In this document: positions 18,162 through 27,240 of the stretch, in pieces
Layout: each line of letters opens with the position of its first letter
How positions within the stretch are numbered: position 1 is the stretch's first letter
Origin: Emticicia fluvialis
Lineage (GTDB): Bacteria > Bacteroidota > Bacteroidia > Cytophagales > Spirosomataceae
Direction of reading: 5' to 3'
NCBI RefSeq assembly: GCF_024793945.1
Contig: NZ_JANUSD010000008.1
Coordinates: 1-64,000, forward strand
Length of the DNA: 64,000 nucleotides
The notes under the pieces: model-generated
Database searches by the model: none
What the model was told of the DNA's origin: nothing
The model's input: the letters and a program-made list of their open reading frames with translations, nothing else
Translations under genes and position numbers: made by a program

Positions 18162-20060
18162 TTATTTTTTAATAATGAGTTCGGCCAGGCGTTCTACCGA
18201 TAAAATGGTCATAATCGGTTCTCCACTCGGAGTATAACCCGGAACAGCCGTTTCAAAAAGTTGATGAATCAGTAAATTTATTTCAATTTTCGAAAGTTCG
18301 CCAATATATTTGGCAGAAGATTTTTTTGAGAACGAGCGCGCCACATTCTCAATCACATCCAGATGTAAATCGCTTTGGTTGGTCTTATATTGTTGTAATA
18401 ACCCCTCAAAAATCTCTTTTTCGTTTTCTTCCTGCACCTCCGGTGGTACACCACTTATTTTGATGGTGTTCTGCCCGAATTCTTCAAAAGAAAAACCCAA
18501 TGCCTTAATCTCATCCTGTATCTCAAGCACCAGTTGAAAATCAGCAGGATGGAGGTCCACAGTTTTCGGGAAAAGCAGTTGTTGCGTAAACGAGTTTTTA
18601 TTTTTCAGGTTGTTATGATACTTCTCGTAAAGAATACGCTCATAAGCGGCTCTCTGGTCAATAAGCATCAAACCACTTTTGGCCTGCGCCACAATAAACC
18701 TGTTCTGAACCTGAATAGCCGTTATTTCTTTTATTTCGGCCAGCCTTTTGCTTTCGTCAAGAATAATATCATTGGCTTTGCTGCCCAGTGTTATGGGTGC
18801 ATCGGCAGGAGAGGCGGCACTCTGAAAACCCAGCGTACTCTGGTTATTGGGCTTGAAACTCTCCATCCCTTCAAACAGTTTACGCCAGTTTTCGGTATTT
18901 CCTCTGTCTCTTAATGAATCAGTCATTGACGCTAGTGACTCAAGCCCCCTTCGTGGTTTTTCAAAATCTGAAATGGACTGGCTGATGGGCGTTGGTGTGT
19001 CGCTGAACCTGCCGGTTGAAGTGATATTGCCAAAATTAATATCAGATTCAAAATCAATAGTAGGTGTCAGGTTATATACGCCAATGGCCCGTCTTACTGC
19101 CGACCTGATGATGGCATACACGGCTCTTTCGTCATCAAATTTTATCTCCGTTTTGGTAGGATGAATGTTAATGTCTATGTGTGATGGGTCAATCTCAAGA
19201 AATAACACGTAAAACGGGCTGCTGCCTTCGGGTATTGTGGCCTCAAAGGCACTTAGCACGGCATGGTGCAGGTAATTATGCTTGATAAACCGTTTATTGA
19301 CAAAGAAAAACTGCTCACCGCGCCCTTTCTTGGCCGACTCCGGCTTACCCACAAAGCCTTCTACATTTACAAAAGGTGTTTCTTCTTCGCAATTAGCTAA
19401 TTGCTCGCGGTAGTTTTTGCCAAAAATATCAATAATCCTGCGGCTTAGTTTTCCGGCCGGAAGGTTATAAACCTCCACATCGTTATGGTAAAGCGTAAAC
19501 TGAATTTCGGGGTGTGCCAGTGCCACACGCTGAAACTCGTCCAGCACATGCTTCATTTCAACCGGGTTCGACTTCAGGAAGTTTCTTCTGGCTGGCACGT
19601 TAAAAAACAGATTTTTTACCTGAAAATTAGTACCCTTGGTACAAGATACAGACTCCTGACTTTTTAACTCCGAGCCTTCAATTCTAATCATCGTTCCCAC
19701 CTCGTCATTTTGTCGGCGTGTACGTAATTCTACCTGAGCCACCGCGGCTATTGAAGCCAGCGCTTCGCCCCTGAACCCCATGGTACGTATGGCAAACAAA
19801 TCATCGGCTGTTTTAATTTTTGAGGTAGCGTGCCGTTCAAAACTCATGCGTGCATCAGTGGCCGACATCCCCACGCCGTCGTCAATTACCTGTATCAGGG
19901 TTCTGCCGGCATCTTTTACAATCAGTTGTATGGTCTGGGCCTGGGCGTCTATCGAATTCTCCAATAATTCTTTTACTACTGAAGCCGGTCTTTGCACAAC
20001 TTCTCCCGCCGCAATCTGATTGGCAATCGAATCAGGTAGTAAATGAATAATATCTAGCAT
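18162..20060 (-). CDS. mutL: DNA mismatch repair protein MutL
   Basis: Mismatch repair GHKL ATPase and mediator between MutS and downstream nucleases, 632 residues. The N-terminal ATPase motifs are intact: ELLENSIDA, DDGVGM and GFRGEALASI, plus the transducer domain to about residue 330. The linker spans about 335-440. In the C-terminal domain the endonuclease motif that normally reads DQHAxxExxxxE is DQRAAYERILYE (468-479), with Arg470 in place of His, and the CPHGRP motif is replaced by TPSGEP (610-615). ATPase function is therefore expected, while the latent nicking activity is doubtful. The divergent gap upstream has no strong promoter match. Confidence 0.96.
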   Translation of the reverse strand: MLDIIHLLPDSIANQIAAGEVVQRPASVVKELLENSIDAQAQTIQLIVKDAGRTLIQVIDDGVGMSATDARMSFERHATSKIKTADDLFAIRTMGFRGEALASIAAVAQVELRTRRQNDEVGTMIRIEGSELKSQESVSCTKGTNFQVKNLFFNVPARRNFLKSNPVEMKHVLDEFQRVALAHPEIQFTLYHNDVEVYNLPAGKLSRRIIDIFGKNYREQLANCEEETPFVNVEGFVGKPESAKKGRGEQFFFVNKRFIKHNYLHHAVLSAFEATIPEGSSPFYVLFLEIDPSHIDINIHPTKTEIKFDDERAVYAIIRSAVRRAIGVYNLTPTIDFESDINFGNITSTGRFSDTPTPISQSISDFEKPRRGLESLASMTDSLRDRGNTENWRKLFEGMESFKPNNQSTLGFQSAASPADAPITLGSKANDIILDESKRLAEIKEITAIQVQNRFIVAQAKSGLMLIDQRAAYERILYEKYHNNLKNKNSFTQQLLFPKTVDLHPADFQLVLEIQDEIKALGFSFEEFGQNTIKISGVPPEVQEENEKEIFEGLLQQYKTNQSDLHLDVIENVARSFSKKSSAKYIGELSKIEINLLIHQLFETAVPGYTPSGEPIMTILSVERLAELIIKK

Positions 20061-20386
20061 TTGTATGTATTTTTGCCCTCTTAACTGTTTTTAATTATCT
20101 AATTAACCTTAATTTTAAACCAAATTGTTCCTGTCTTGCAAATAAATTCAACCCCAAAGGCTTACACTTGCTCAGGGCCGCTTACAATTTTACACTTATT
20201 GGTTTTCAAAAAAAGTACAAAGCATTTGCACCGCAAAATTGACGTTTTCTAAAATGAAAACAGAAAAAAACTTTATTTAATTTTAGTGGCTCTTCAAACG
20301 AACCGCTTCAAAGATGAGTTCTTATAAAAAAGCAGCGTGTTTAAATAGTAGCTCAGCTTTAGTCAATCACTTTAAATTCTTCTCGT
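20061..20386. other. Intergenic gap between divergent mutL and DUF2911 gene
   Basis: 326 bp of AT-rich sequence. Apart from short direct repeats (CTTACACTTG and TTACACTT near 20160-20200), nothing distinct is seen: no open frame of note, no RNA gene, and no good TAnnTTTG element on either strand. Confidence 0.5.
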
Positions 20387-20911
20387 ATGAACAAAAAGAT
20401 AGGAATACTTCTTGCCGGGGTGGCTGTATTAGCTCTGGCTTTTTTTGGCGTAAGGGCCTATACCAAAAGCAAAAGCCCTGCTGATACCGCATCGTTTAAT
20501 AAGAATGGCTTATCGGTTCAGGTAGATTACTGCCGCCCTTACAAAAAAGACCGTGTGGTTTTTGGCCAGCTGGTGCCTTATGGCAAAATCTGGAGAACCG
20601 GTGCAAACGAGGCCACGCTCTTTATGGTAAAGCAAGATGTAAAAATTGCAGGCAAACCACTAAAAGCCGGATCATATACTTTATGGACAGTACCCAATGC
20701 GGATGTATGGACTATAGTGTTGAACAGACAAACCGGGCAGTGGGGCACCAAATATGATGAGTTGCAAGATGTACTAAGGGTAGATGTGCCAGCCGGCAAA
20801 ACCACCCGAACCGTAGAGCAATTTAAAATAGACTTTGCTGCAGTGGCAGGGGGAGCAAACATGGTTTTGCTTTGGGAGAACACCGAGGTAAAAGTACCTG
20901 TTACACTTTAA
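20387..20911 (+). CDS. DUF2911-domain exported protein
   Basis: Protein of 174 residues with an N-terminal hydrophobic segment (residues 6-23), a membrane anchor or uncleaved signal. The rest is the DUF2911 domain: VDYCRPYKKDRVVFGQLVPY, GKIWRTGANEAT, AGSYTLWTVPN and the closing LLWENTEVKVPV strand. The family is widespread in Bacteroidota and has no assigned function I know of. It is 43 bp upstream of prmA and probably cotranscribed with it. Confidence 0.9.
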   Translation: MNKKIGILLAGVAVLALAFFGVRAYTKSKSPADTASFNKNGLSVQVDYCRPYKKDRVVFGQLVPYGKIWRTGANEATLFMVKQDVKIAGKPLKAGSYTLWTVPNADVWTIVLNRQTGQWGTKYDELQDVLRVDVPAGKTTRTVEQFKIDFAAVAGGANMVLLWENTEVKVPVTL

Positions 20912-20954
20912 GATAAATACTTTGTAAGTAAGAAGAATTTCCGAACTTTACAGC

Positions 20955-21782
20955 ATGGATTATATAGAATTATCGTTACAGGCAGATGCCGATTTTGTGG
21001 AAATTCTGATGGCAGAATTGGCCGAGTTAGGTTTTGAATCGTTCGTTGAAACCGAAGACGGGCTGGAGGCCTACATTCAGGAAGAAATTTTCAATGATAT
21101 GGCCGTGAAGCAAATGCTGGAAAGCTACGCTGCGCGCACGGGTATTTCGTATCAGTTTAAAAAGATAGTAAGGCAGAACTGGAACGCAGAATGGGAGAAG
21201 AATTTTCAGCCGATTCAGATTGGTGAACAGATTTTTGTTCGGGCTGATTTTCACGAACCCAGGCCAGGGTTTCCTTATGAAATCATTATTACACCCAAGA
21301 TGTCGTTCGGTACGGGGCATCATGAAACCACCTCTATGGTAATGGAGCATCAGCTTAACATTGACCATACGGGCAAAAAAGTGCTTGATGTTGGCACAGG
21401 TACCGGTATTCTGGCTGTTTTGGCGTCAAAACTGCAAGCAAGCCATATTAGTGCATTTGATATTGACGAGTGGTCTGTTGAAAACACCATAGAAAATATA
21501 CGGCTGAATAATGTAACAAACGTAAGTGTAAGGCAGGGTACCATAGAAGACCAACCACAAGATGTTTACGAAATTGTACTGGCCAATATTAACCGGAATA
21601 TCCTTATCAGCCAGATACCGGCGTATGTTAAATTCATGGCTCCGGGCGCCGAACTGATAGTTAGTGGGTTTTATGAAAAAGATATTGCTGATATTCAAAC
21701 AGTTGCCGAGTCGGCGGGGCTAAAAAAACTGGCTCATCTAAGCAAGAATAATTGGGCGGCAGTCGTTTTTAAATATAAGTAA
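20955..21782 (+). CDS. prmA: Ribosomal protein L11 methyltransferase
   Basis: SAM-dependent methyltransferase of 275 residues that trimethylates ribosomal protein L11 in the cytosol. The N-terminal substrate-recognition domain covers about 1-85; MSFGTGHHETT (116-126) precedes the SAM-binding motif DVGTGTGILAV (145-155); the acidic ribose-binding position is in SAFDIDEWSVENT; and LANINRNIL stands for the catalytic NPP-like motif. Length is slightly below that of the E. coli enzyme. It sits between the DUF2911 gene (43 bp) and the 1587-residue gene (35 bp), which suggests a three-gene transcript. Confidence 0.95.
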   Translation: MDYIELSLQADADFVEILMAELAELGFESFVETEDGLEAYIQEEIFNDMAVKQMLESYAARTGISYQFKKIVRQNWNAEWEKNFQPIQIGEQIFVRADFHEPRPGFPYEIIITPKMSFGTGHHETTSMVMEHQLNIDHTGKKVLDVGTGTGILAVLASKLQASHISAFDIDEWSVENTIENIRLNNVTNVSVRQGTIEDQPQDVYEIVLANINRNILISQIPAYVKFMAPGAELIVSGFYEKDIADIQTVAESAGLKKLAHLSKNNWAAVVFKYK

Positions 21783-21817
21783 TTTAAAAGGGCGAACACA
21801 ATCGCAGTTCTTTTCAT

Positions 21818-24800
21818 ATGCGGCACCTAACTATTATCTTCTGTTGTGGTATTCTTTTGTCGGTTGGGGCAAAGGCACAATCAATCAGGTTGTCAGAAAA
21901 CCCACAGACCTTTATCAGTGAGATTAAGACGGTAATGGGCGCAGAAAAAAATGCAATAGCCATTGCTATGGGCGATAAGTTTGAGGTTTACTGGACAACC
22001 CGCTTTACCGACAGCCAGAAAACGGTATTGATGAACACAACCAGGCGGATGGGGCTGAAAGGGCATAAAATGGCACAGTTTTATTACCTCTTTCTGCTGA
22101 TTGATAAACTGATAACACAAGAAAACTATAACAATACACGCCTTGATAATTTTCTGGGGGTGGCGCAAAAGACGGTTGAGCAATATGACCTAAAAACAGC
22201 TACCCGTGTTTTTGAAACCTTTAAGGATTTTCTGGAGAAGCGCAGAATCTATGCCTCGGGCTTTAACCGGTTATATGTACTTGGGGGTACATTCGATTTC
22301 ACGTTCTCTGGTAAAATGCCAGAAGCAGCAAAAGCTGCCCCACCTGCCACTACGGCAGCTCCTGCCCCTGAAGAAGAATCAAAATTATTTGATGGCTGGG
22401 ACGTACCCGTACCCGTAACACCGCCGCTTTCTGCTGGCAATGGGTTACAGGAGTTGACTAAGAAACCCATGCCGGTGTTGTCTGGTGTGGCTGTTGAGTT
22501 CAGCAATGCCGACCTGGTTATGGCCACCGCCAGCGACTCAGTGGCTATTAGCCAAACTTCAGGCACCATAGCGTTGAAAGACGGCGTTTTTGTAGGTAAG
22601 GCCGGCACAATCACCTGGGCTAATCTCGGACTACCTCAGATTTCAGCAACTTTGGCCGACTATACCTTTGAAGTCAGAAACCCGCGTTTTACAGCAGAAG
22701 ATGTTACTTTTACCTATCCCGACCGCCTGACAGCCCCGGTAAAAGGAGTGCTGGAGTTTAAAGGCGAAAAGCGCGCCAAAAATGTACCGGCATCGTATCC
22801 GCGTTTTATGTCTTACCAGAGCGACGCCTTCATCAAGAATATCGATAAAAGTATTGAGTACAAAGGTGGGTTTTCTATTATCGGCAAAAGAATCTTTTCT
22901 TCATCTGCCAGCAATAGTTATGCATACATTACAGTAAAACAAGACGGCAAAACGGTTTTTAAAACCAGTAGTACGCGCTTCGAAATTAATGATGCTTTCA
23001 TCAATGCGCAGTTGGCCAGCTTTGTAACCTACATCGGCCAGGACTCAATCTATCATCCGGCCGTAAAACTCAATTACATACCTGCCGACGGCCTGCTGAA
23101 ATTGAATAAAATAGAAGCCGGCAGCTACAGAGATGCCCTGTTTATAGATTCGTATCATCAGTTGGGTATCAAATGCGATGCCATGCGGTGGAATCTGGCA
23201 GAAGGCAAAATGGATTTCTATATTGTATCCGGCAAAACGCAGGTACCGGCCTTGTTTGAATCGCTCGATTTCTTTGACGCCCAAAGGTTAGGCAGGCTCA
23301 GCGGTGGTGGCAGTTTTAATCCGTTGCTGGTGGCCTCTAATTTTGTGCAGAAAAACAACAAATCTTCTTTCAGTGTGCATGAGGTAGGCGCATTTAATAA
23401 TAACCGGGTATCGGCCCAGAACCTGAAATCAGGCTTTATGCTGGCCGAGCAGCAAGGGTTTTTATACTATAACCCCATAACAGACCTCTACAGCATTACC
23501 AGAAAAGGGCAGCATTATCTGGCTGCCAACACTGGTAAAAAAGATTTTGACGACCTGCTCATACCTTCTATTTATGGCAGCAGTAAAGACTCTACCGCTA
23601 ATGCTTCCTTAAACCTGACAGACAAATCACTGTTGATAAGGGGGGTGAAGCGTTTTAACCTGAGCGATTCGCTGGAAGCGTATGTATTGCCTTATGATGG
23701 TATCGTAAAAGTAGGTAAAAACAGAACCTTTGCCTTTAATGGTCAGCTAAAGGCAAAAAACTTTCGTTTTTCTGGTAAAGAACTGGTACTCGATTACGAG
23801 AAGTACTCGCTCTCTTTGCCCAGGATAGATTCAATTACCTTTACACCCCCGGATGCCTATGCCAAAGGCGCTACCAAAGAGATAGGCAGTAAATTTAAAT
23901 ATGATAACGCAGGCGTGGTGTATCTCAACAAACCTGATAACAAGTCCGGCCGGATGCATTTGCCGCAGTATCCTATCCTGAAAATAGATAAGGGTGTAAT
24001 TGTTTATTTTGATGATGCCTACAGAGGCAACCGGGCATTTAACCGTGAAGTGCGATTTGAGGTGCCGAAAATAGACTTTGACAGCCTGAACGTAAAACCT
24101 TTGGAGTTTAGTGGCACCTTCTATTCGGGCAATATATTTAAACCGTTTAAAGAAAAGCTAAAAATTCTGACAGATACCACCATTGGCTTTTCGCATAAAG
24201 TGCCCGGTGGTAAGTATCCTATATATGGCAGCGAAACCTCTGTTAAGTTTGCCTCTGAGCTGGTGATGGACGACAAAGGCCTGCATACCACAGGAGACAT
24301 TAATCATCTGGCTGCCACTTTAACATCTGACGAAATCTTCTTTTTTACCGACTCATTAACAGCCAAAGGCAAGTTGGGTAAAGTGCTGGAAACCGCCAGG
24401 CCCGGTGGGGCTTATTACCCTAAAGTAGATGTAAAAGACTACACCCTGAAATGGGTACCCAAAGCAGATTCAATGCTGATTGCCTCTACTGAAGGGTTTG
24501 ATTTTTATCTGGCATCTTCATCTTTAAAAGGGAAAATACTATTAAGAAAAACCGGATTATTTGGTGCAGGTAACCTGGTTCGTAACGATTCAGAGACCAG
24601 CTCTGAACAATTCAAGTTTAATAAAGAGGGCTTTTTTGCCGATAACTCGCAGTTTAAAATCAAGGCCAGTTCTCCCTTAACCAAAGCTGTATTGTTGGCA
24701 AAAAACGTAGATATTAATTTCAATATCACCAAAAGTCTGGTAAATATTGTGGGTAATGAAGGCAATAGCTTTAATGATACCACAAGGCAGACCTCTTTGG

Positions 24801-26581
24801 AGTTTCCGTATGCAGCCTATAAAACCAATATAGACAAAGCAGAGTGGAATATTAAGAAAAAACAGATAAGCATGAAAGGCGATTTAGCCTCTACACTATT
24901 TGCATCAACTAATTCTGCTCAGGAAGGGCTGGCTTTCAAAGGAAGTTCGGCAGTTTATGATATTGAGCAATTAACCTTGAATATCGGCGGAGTGCCATAC
25001 ATTCAATCGGCAGATGCCAGAATCATGCCTAACAAAGGGCAGGTGGCTATCAGAAAAGACGCCGAAATGCTGCCTTTTAAAAACGCCCGACTGACAATTG
25101 ACACCCTGAATGGCTTCCATAACCTGAGCAATGGTAACATACAGATTCTTTCCAAAAGCAGATTTACCGGCGATGCCTCCTATCAGTTTGTGAATGCCAG
25201 AAAAGATACTTTCAATATAAAAATGGGTGACTTTGAGTTAAGAGAGGTAAAGCTCCTGGCAGGGCCTGACGGCAGGAAAACAAAAGAGAAGGGGTATTCT
25301 ACCTATGCTCATGCCACCGTCAGAGACCGCGATAGCGTGTATCTGTCACCAAAAATCATCTATCAGGGAGAAATTTCTATGTGGGCGCCTGTTAAAACCC
25401 TGGCTATGGATGGTTTCGTATTGCCGGTACTTAAAAAATATCCTAAACTGGGTGGTTACTGGATACCATACAAAGGAGAAAAATCTGAAGAAGTGGTTAT
25501 TACAGTTGATAAAAACCTGAAAAGTGATGAAGAACCGCTGTTTGCCGGTTTGCATTTCAGAACTACAACTTCTACCAATGGATTGTACCCTACGTTTTTG
25601 TCTGCCAAAGAAACCGAAGAAGACCAGGATGTTTTTGTGGTAAACGGTGTCTTGCGCCGAGACGAAACAAACAGGCTGTTCAGTATAAAACCTGATGACC
25701 CCAAAGCCACAGCTGTTAATAAATACGAGCTGATTGAAGACAAGGGTATTATTAATCTTGAAGGCAAATACAACCTGTTGGGTAAAGAACTGGCACAGTA
25801 TATGCAAACAACAGGTTTTGCTACTTTAAGACTCGATTCGTCAAGGCATCAGTTTAATACCATGATGCTGGTAAACTTCCCGGTGGCACAGCCTATACTG
25901 GCTAATATGGCTACTAAAATTGTAAAAACTAACCTTGACCTGGGTGTAAACGAAGCCGCCATTGAGCTTAATTCGCCTGAGTTAATTTCAAAAATCTCGT
26001 ATATCGTAGGCGAAAAAGACATTGAAGACTACAAGCTGCGGTCTGCTAAAGAATATGTGCCGTTATTCAGGTTTTCGCCCCGCTTTATCAATACCATTGT
26101 ATTCAGCGACCTGCAGTTGGTCTGGGAGCCTAAGCAGAACGCCTACAGAAGCGTAGGCAAGCTGGGGGTATCAAACATTGGCGAGACAGATATCAATGCC
26201 AAAATAAATGGTTATGTAGAGATACGGAAAAACCCAGTTACCGGCGACGAGGTCTATGTTTTTCTGGAGCTATCGCCAGAAAGCTGGTATTATATGGGTT
26301 ACAAAGAAAATGAAATGGGTATTATATCTTCTGATGATGCCTTCAATGCGCTGGTAACTAAAGGAGAGCGAAGAAAAGACCGTGGGTATCAGGTTATAGC
26401 CGTCGACCACTCAGAGGCCATTCTTTTCAGAAAGATGTTCCTGGAAACCTACCGCGGCCTGAAAGAGCCAGCTAAAGGAACCAAAGCTGACCCCAAGAAG
26501 CTGGCAGAAGCGCCCAAAGAGGCAACGCAGAAAAAAGAAGAAAAGAAAAAGAAAGAAGAAGCAGAAAAAGAGGGTTTTTAA
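21818..26581 (+). CDS. Very large exported protein of unknown function (1587 aa)
   Basis: I do not recognise a named domain. Residues 1-20 form a Sec signal peptide (MRHLTIIFCCGILLSVGAKA). Residues 25-165 are mainly helical (KTVMGAEKNAIAIAMGD, then FYYLFLLIDKLITQ). An Ala/Pro/Glu linker lies at about 170-205. The remaining 1350 residues look beta-rich, with many short strand/turn repeats and recurring phrases of the type KxRxFAFNGQLKAKNFRFSG, suggesting an elongated beta structure. The C terminus is a Lys/Glu tail (KKEEKKKKEEAEKEGF). There is no lipobox, OmpA domain or protease motif. It follows prmA by 35 bp and ends in a terminator. A periplasmic or outer-membrane scaffold is only a guess. 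Confidence 0.8.
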   Translation: MRHLTIIFCCGILLSVGAKAQSIRLSENPQTFISEIKTVMGAEKNAIAIAMGDKFEVYWTTRFTDSQKTVLMNTTRRMGLKGHKMAQFYYLFLLIDKLITQENYNNTRLDNFLGVAQKTVEQYDLKTATRVFETFKDFLEKRRIYASGFNRLYVLGGTFDFTFSGKMPEAAKAAPPATTAAPAPEEESKLFDGWDVPVPVTPPLSAGNGLQELTKKPMPVLSGVAVEFSNADLVMATASDSVAISQTSGTIALKDGVFVGKAGTITWANLGLPQISATLADYTFEVRNPRFTAEDVTFTYPDRLTAPVKGVLEFKGEKRAKNVPASYPRFMSYQSDAFIKNIDKSIEYKGGFSIIGKRIFSSSASNSYAYITVKQDGKTVFKTSSTRFEINDAFINAQLASFVTYIGQDSIYHPAVKLNYIPADGLLKLNKIEAGSYRDALFIDSYHQLGIKCDAMRWNLAEGKMDFYIVSGKTQVPALFESLDFFDAQRLGRLSGGGSFNPLLVASNFVQKNNKSSFSVHEVGAFNNNRVSAQNLKSGFMLAEQQGFLYYNPITDLYSITRKGQHYLAANTGKKDFDDLLIPSIYGSSKDSTANASLNLTDKSLLIRGVKRFNLSDSLEAYVLPYDGIVKVGKNRTFAFNGQLKAKNFRFSGKELVLDYEKYSLSLPRIDSITFTPPDAYAKGATKEIGSKFKYDNAGVVYLNKPDNKSGRMHLPQYPILKIDKGVIVYFDDAYRGNRAFNREVRFEVPKIDFDSLNVKPLEFSGTFYSGNIFKPFKEKLKILTDTTIGFSHKVPGGKYPIYGSETSVKFASELVMDDKGLHTTGDINHLAATLTSDEIFFFTDSLTAKGKLGKVLETARPGGAYYPKVDVKDYTLKWVPKADSMLIASTEGFDFYLASSSLKGKILLRKTGLFGAGNLVRNDSETSSEQFKFNKEGFFADNSQFKIKASSPLTKAVLLAKNVDINFNITKSLVNIVGNEGNSFNDTTRQTSLEFPYAAYKTNIDKAEWNIKKKQISMKGDLASTLFASTNSAQEGLAFKGSSAVYDIEQLTLNIGGVPYIQSADARIMPNKGQVAIRKDAEMLPFKNARLTIDTLNGFHNLSNGNIQILSKSRFTGDASYQFVNARKDTFNIKMGDFELREVKLLAGPDGRKTKEKGYSTYAHATVRDRDSVYLSPKIIYQGEISMWAPVKTLAMDGFVLPVLKKYPKLGGYWIPYKGEKSEEVVITVDKNLKSDEEPLFAGLHFRTTTSTNGLYPTFLSAKETEEDQDVFVVNGVLRRDETNRLFSIKPDDPKATAVNKYELIEDKGIINLEGKYNLLGKELAQYMQTTGFATLRLDSSRHQFNTMMLVNFPVAQPILANMATKIVKTNLDLGVNEAAIELNSPELISKISYIVGEKDIEDYKLRSAKEYVPLFRFSPRFINTIVFSDLQLVWEPKQNAYRSVGKLGVSNIGETDINAKINGYVEIRKNPVTGDEVYVFLELSPESWYYMGYKENEMGIISSDDAFNALVTKGERRKDRGYQVIAVDHSEAILFRKMFLETYRGLKEPAKGTKADPKKLAEAPKEATQKKEEKKKKEEAEKEGF

Positions 26582-26588
26582 TATGATT

Positions 26589-26622
26589 AAGGGTTGGCCA
26601 ACTAAGAAGCCAGCCCTTTTTT
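26589..26622 (+). terminator. Rho-independent terminator after the 1587-aa gene
   Basis: AAGGGTTGGC pairs with GCCAGCCCTT (one G-T pair) across a ten-base loop and is followed by TTTTTTGC. It begins 8 bp past the stop codon. Confidence 0.8.
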
Positions 26623-26730
26623 GCAAAGCAAACAACCTGAAACAGCAGCAGGAATATTGATTGATCAGCACAGCCCCGCACAACCCGAATAATGAAAACC
26701 GAAAGAACAGATAAGATTGAACTAAAACAA

Positions 26731-26763
26731 TTGCAATGATGTTGCATATTTGTTCTATCTTTG
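26731..26763 (+). promoter_or_regulatory. Promoter of the merC-family gene with an overlapping palindrome
   Basis: TATCTTTG (26756-26763) is an exact -7 match, with ATTG (26730-26733) about 22 bp upstream. Overlapping the spacer is the perfect inverted repeat TGCAA-TGATG-TTGCA (26732-26746). A 15-bp palindrome between the two promoter elements is where a repressor would bind. A Fur-family (Zur-like) metalloregulator is the likeliest candidate, by inference from the gene downstream. Confidence 0.6.
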
Positions 26764-26798
26764 TGTCACGGTTTCTGTGATACAATTTCACATGGAGT

Positions 26799-27191
26799 AT
26801 GCGGAAAATATTCACTCATTATCATAATCTCAATAAAGTAGGTCTGTGGCTTTCTATACTCTGCATGGTGCATTGTCTGGCTATGCCTTTTATAATAACA
26901 TCATTACCTTATCTGAGTAAAAATACCATCAGCGAAAAATCAGAGTTTTTTCTGATTGCCATAAGTGCCTGCCTGGCGGTTTATCTTTTGTTAAAAGATT
27001 ACAAGAATCATCGTAATTCGCTTCCCCTTGCTTTGTTAACTCTGGCATTGGCATTTAATATGCTGGGTATCTTTATTGTTTCTAACGCCTACGAAACCAT
27101 TTTTAATGTAAGCGGCGGTCTGTTAATGTCCCTTGCTTATGGCTTAAACTGGTATTTTCATAAAAGAGCCTGCCATAGCCACCAGCATTAA
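26799..27191 (+). CDS. MerC-domain membrane protein
   Basis: Small membrane protein of 130 residues with four predicted TM helices (about 14-34, 47-65, 76-93, 98-118). The first helix carries the Cys-His-Cys cluster LCMVHCLAMP, as in MerC-family proteins, and the C terminus is rich in His and Cys (HKRACHSHQH), consistent with metal binding. MerC was named for mercury uptake; in Bacteroidota many relatives appear linked to zinc homeostasis instead. No mer operon genes are nearby, and the palindrome in its promoter suggests control by a metalloregulator. It is convergent with an M28 peptidase gene. Confidence 0.85.
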   Translation: MRKIFTHYHNLNKVGLWLSILCMVHCLAMPFIITSLPYLSKNTISEKSEFFLIAISACLAVYLLLKDYKNHRNSLPLALLTLALAFNMLGIFIVSNAYETIFNVSGGLLMSLAYGLNWYFHKRACHSHQH

Positions 27192-27197
27192 TCATCC

Positions 27198-27227
27198 ATA
27201 AAAAAGGCCCTCATTTTCATGAGAGCC
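27198..27227 (-). terminator. Terminator of the M28 peptidase gene
   Basis: GGC-C-CTCAT and ATGAG-A-GCC form a nine-position stem with one mismatch and loop TTTC. On the minus strand it is followed by seven T, 13 bp past the peptidase stop. There is no T-run on the plus side, so merC may lack its own terminator here. Confidence 0.75.
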
Positions 27228-27240
27228 CCGGTATAAAATC

